Positions 12,548-14,853 of a stretch of DNA of 14,853 nucleotides are shown here, one piece after another. The position numbers and the translations under genes were made by a program. Each line of letters begins with the position of its first letter. The first letter of the stretch is position 1. The stretch spans positions 1 to 14,853 of the forward strand of contig DAOVXH010000020.1 in the NCBI GenBank assembly GCA_030636255.1. The letters run 5' to 3'. The notes below the pieces were generated by a model. The model was not told where the DNA came from, did no database searches, and saw nothing but the letters and a program-made list of their open reading frames with translations. The DNA is from Methanomassiliicoccales archaeon (GTDB lineage: Archaea > Thermoplasmatota > Thermoplasmata > SG8-5).

Positions 12548-14560
12548 TCATCCAATATTCAATTCTGCCCAAACTGGAAGATGGTCAGAACCCATCTGGC
12601 CAGTCATAACATGGCATGAAATTACACTGGCAACCAGTTCATAAGACACGAAAATATAATCTATTCTTTCGTAACGGTCAATGGACTCGAAGGTATAGGT
12701 TGATGGGCCATTGAGTTCGTGTCCAGTCAATAGCCAGGCATCATGCATTATTCCAGTAAGGTTGCTGTAGATTGTTTCATTGGGCCAGGTATTGAAATCT
12801 CCCATGATGATGAACGGCATTGTCTCATTGGCCAGCCTTTCAATAACCTCATTGGATTGGGATGTTCTGTCTGCCGGGCTTAGACCCACATGGATTCCGT
12901 AAACGGCCAGGGTTTCTGAGCCAATGTTCACCTGGCATCTGAACCATACCCTCTGGTCTTCAATACTTTCCAGATAATAGAGACTGCTTTCATTTATCTC
13001 GTATTTTGAAAGAAGTGCCAGACCATAAATCTGTTCTCCTGCGGAAGGGCCAGAATACACATGCATTTCAAGTTTATATGCCAGCCAATTAAGGATGTCC
13101 ACATTCATACTGGTTAGTCTATTGGTCTCGGATTCCTGAAGCACCAGTATATCCGGGTTGACTTCCCTAATGGAGTTCAATATCTCCCAGGGATCCAAAA
13201 TTCCATCCATTCCATAGCCCTGATGAATATTGTAGGTCATGACAGTTATATTGCCAGTATCCCCTGTGGTAATGGTACGCACCCCGTCAGAATATACTAT
13301 TGGAAAGCCAGCTGTACATATTAATGCCAGTATGCAGAATATTACAATAATTGGGCGTGGATTAATGGGGATATAACTTGCCGTATCTGGCCTGGAACGC
13401 ATGCCAATTCTGTAGGATATGTGAGTGAATAGTATGCTGGCCAGGGCGGCGGACAATGCCAAAATGCTAATCTTATCCTTTAGGGCGGCGGTTCCAGGCA
13501 CATGTGCCCATGTGAGTGTCAGCACAGACATGAAGACCAGCATTACAAATACAAAACCAGTCAGAAACACATTTACTGAAACACGATTTTTACCTTCGTT
13601 TGGAATGAGAAAATTGTTTAGACTATTGTAGAAAAGAACAGCCAGTGGAAGTATGCTGGCAGACAATAGGGCCCCAGAAATAATTCCTGTTGGGTCCAGG
13701 ATTAACATTATGAAGGTTATGGCCAGGATAATCTCAAATATCAGCAGACCTAGCTCGCTCAACATGAAACTGCGACCTGCTGGCAAATAGTATAAAATAA
13801 TGAACACAAAGAGGGAAACTACTGTAATTAAATAGCTAAATATTGGTACCATAGATGTCCAGCCAGCATTGCAATTTGGATAGCCGGAGAAGGTCATGTA
13901 AATGAACAGGAGCAGTCCTATACCTATGCCGAATAGCGGCTGCTTCTGGTATTGCCTGGTTTCGGTGATTTGAATGGTTTTTGACATGGAATAAAATCGC
14001 ATAACCCCATAAAGAAACATCAGTGCCAGTGGGGCTGCAATTATCAAAGAGGTATCCCTTAGCTCGGTGAACCCGTAAATGGATATGTCAAAGCTGCCAC
14101 CAATTGCACGTAATGCCATGTCCAGACATATTGCAATGAGTGTTGCAGTGGTGATTATATGGATAAGGCCGCGCAAGCCCAAATCGCCTGGAACAAGATA
14201 TGACAGGGAAATAATGAAAATCAATGCAGAGGATACAAGGACAAAGGATGTTGCATGATACAGGCCAGCCCCTGGATCACAGGACAGCATAAGTCTGGAT
14301 ATGGCAACAAGAATGCCAGATATCAACATTACATATTTCTGGTTCAATCTCTTGAGGACTATTGGGTAAAGGGCCGGTGACAGGAAGCCCACCACAGCTA
14401 AAACAGAAATATTAATGGCCATTGTGGAAAGGTTGGAGTTATAGGTGGAACCGATAAGTTCCCTGGCCCCCTGGAAAAAGAATAGAATGGCTAATGATAC
14501 TATCATAATATGGAGCAAGCTATCTTTATCATTTACGCTACCAATTTCGTCCTCTGCCAT
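12548..14560 (-). CDS. Polytopic membrane protein fused to an EEP-family phosphodiesterase domain (Cwh43/PGAP2IP-like)
   Basis: Protein of 670 residues. Residues about 15-422 contain roughly 13 hydrophobic segments. Residues about 437-670 form an endonuclease/exonuclease/phosphatase domain with the full metal-dependent active site: MTYNIHQG (Asn444), LQESE (Glu476), YGIHVG (His557), GDFN (Asp588, Asn590), RIDYIF (Asp634) and SDHLPV (Asp659, His660). EEP enzymes cleave phosphodiester or phosphate ester bonds in nucleic acids or lipids. The order of domains, and the stretch ESETNR...N.D...LAYKLEM...GP...G.ALLSKY, recall eukaryotic Cwh43/PGAP2IP, which acts in GPI-anchor lipid remodelling. An odd number of segments and four NxS/T sites in the domain suggest it faces outward. 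The ATG at 14560 fits a near-leaderless transcript from the TATA at 14585-14598; a TTG at 14569 is less likely. Confidence 0.87.
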   Translation of the reverse strand: MAEDEIGSVNDKDSLLHIMIVSLAILFFFQGARELIGSTYNSNLSTMAINISVLAVVGFLSPALYPIVLKRLNQKYVMLISGILVAISRLMLSCDPGAGLYHATSFVLVSSALIFIISLSYLVPGDLGLRGLIHIITTATLIAICLDMALRAIGGSFDISIYGFTELRDTSLIIAAPLALMFLYGVMRFYSMSKTIQITETRQYQKQPLFGIGIGLLLFIYMTFSGYPNCNAGWTSMVPIFSYLITVVSLFVFIILYYLPAGRSFMLSELGLLIFEIILAITFIMLILDPTGIISGALLSASILPLAVLFYNSLNNFLIPNEGKNRVSVNVFLTGFVFVMLVFMSVLTLTWAHVPGTAALKDKISILALSAALASILFTHISYRIGMRSRPDTASYIPINPRPIIVIFCILALICTAGFPIVYSDGVRTITTGDTGNITVMTYNIHQGYGMDGILDPWEILNSIREVNPDILVLQESETNRLTSMNVDILNWLAYKLEMHVYSGPSAGEQIYGLALLSKYEINESSLYYLESIEDQRVWFRCQVNIGSETLAVYGIHVGLSPADRTSQSNEVIERLANETMPFIIMGDFNTWPNETIYSNLTGIMHDAWLLTGHELNGPSTYTFESIDRYERIDYIFVSYELVASVISCHVMTGQMGSDHLPVWAELNIG

Positions 14561-14584
14561 TGTTTCCAACTAGGCTTTTCTATG

Positions 14585-14598
14585 ATTTATATATATCT
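14585..14598 (-). promoter_or_regulatory. Putative TATA box of the EEP membrane protein gene
   Basis: AGATATATATAAAT on the minus strand is centred about 31 nt before the ATG at 14560 and supports that start over the upstream TTG, which would lie at or before the expected transcript start. It lies after the hairpin that ends the previous gene. Confidence 0.6.
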
Positions 14599-14631
14599 CT
14601 GTTATGGCCTGATTAAACAAAGAAAATATTA

Positions 14632-14649
14632 GAGAGCCCGAAGGCCCTC
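14632..14649 (-). terminator. UUCG-capped hairpin terminator of the surface-protein gene
   Basis: The minus-strand RNA GAGGGCC-UUCG-GGCUCUC forms a 7-bp stem with one G-U pair and a very stable UUCG tetraloop. It stands 15 nt after the stop at 14665 and is followed by the U-rich UAAUAUUUUCUUUGUUU. This is the clearest terminator-like structure in the window. Confidence 0.65.
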
Positions 14650-14664
14650 ATTTATTTCGCTGGC

Positions 14665-14853
14665 CTATGGGTTTACAGTCCATACAGTCAATGCATCTAC
14701 ATGAACCCAGTATGCATTGCCTTCTGACATGTCCACCTGTGTCAAGTCGCTGTAATCTGCAACAAAGGGCGATGTTGCCTGGTATTCTGCAATCCAATTC
14801 ACTCCTAACCCTAGCAATGAATCAAAGGCATTTTCACCTGTTGCTGATGGGTA
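14665..14853 (-). CDS. C-terminus of a probable secreted or surface protein (partial)
   Basis: An open frame enters from the right edge and yields 62 residues starting YPSATGENAFDSLLG and ending YWVHVDALTVWTVNP before TAG at 14665-14667. The pattern is aromatic and acidic: a YPS opening, then LGVNWIAEYQ, SDLTQVDMSEGNAYWVHV and a final WTV strand. It recalls the C-terminal beta module found on many Thermoplasmata-type extracellular proteins, in which GYPS and GYWV-type motifs recur. That family comparison is from memory and is not proven. No transmembrane segment or sorting signal is seen at this end. The gene ends with a UUCG hairpin. Confidence 0.65.
   Translation of the reverse strand, partial: YPSATGENAFDSLLGLGVNWIAEYQATSPFVADYSDLTQVDMSEGNAYWVHVDALTVWTVNP

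Overview
This window looks like a chromosomal segment of a euryarchaeal archaeon with moderate GC content, most likely from the Thermoplasmatota or a related uncultivated lineage. It carries two archaeal/eukaryotic markers: the ribosome-splitting ATPase ABCE1/RLI and ribosomal protein eS17. It also has archaeal TATA boxes about 25-45 nt before start codons, several apparently leaderless genes, and surface proteins with lamin-tail, PKD and N-glycosylation-type features. The lineage below Euryarchaeota is an inference from protein style, not a database result. I see no tRNA, rRNA, CRISPR array, insertion sequence or phage gene.

Layout, left to right. (1) 2-49: the last codons of a plus-strand gene, whose stop overlaps the stop of a convergent membrane-anchored cyclophilin with an N-terminal zinc ribbon (46-816, minus). 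(2) 817-1134: a G-rich divergent intergenic region with promoters for the cyclophilin and for a nitrilase-family amidohydrolase (1135-1953, plus). (3) 1957-4665 (minus): a three-gene ABC-2 exporter operon of one ATPase and two different permeases with overlapping stop/start codons. It is preceded by a strong promoter/SD and an 18-bp perfect palindrome. (4) 4752-7554 (minus): eS17, a small cupin, RLI/ABCE1 and a small winged-helix protein with a palindromic site between its TATA box and its start. (5) 7586-10276 (minus): a large secreted, C-terminally anchored protein with two lamin-tail-like domains, two HKD phospholipase D-type catalytic domains and a PKD-like domain. It is divergent from a small flavodoxin-like protein (10374-10796, plus). 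(6) 10789-12492 (minus): a TctA-like (COG1784-type) polytopic membrane protein interrupted by a soluble insert of about 100 residues that looks like an OB fold. (7) 12548-14560 (minus): a polytopic membrane protein fused to a C-terminal endonuclease/exonuclease/phosphatase (EEP) domain, whose layout and motifs recall eukaryotic Cwh43/PGAP2IP. (8) 14665-14853 (minus): the C-terminus of a probable surface protein, followed by a UUCG-capped terminator-like hairpin.

The left half is mostly housekeeping: translation and ribosome recycling, protein folding, amide hydrolysis and a generic exporter. The right half (7586-14560) is the accessory-looking part. Two independent phosphodiesterase folds (PLD and EEP) are predicted outside the membrane, flanking a TctA-like carrier with a possible OB-fold insert. 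This suggests cell-surface processing of nucleic acids or lipid/phosphodiester anchors. That joint function is a hypothesis.
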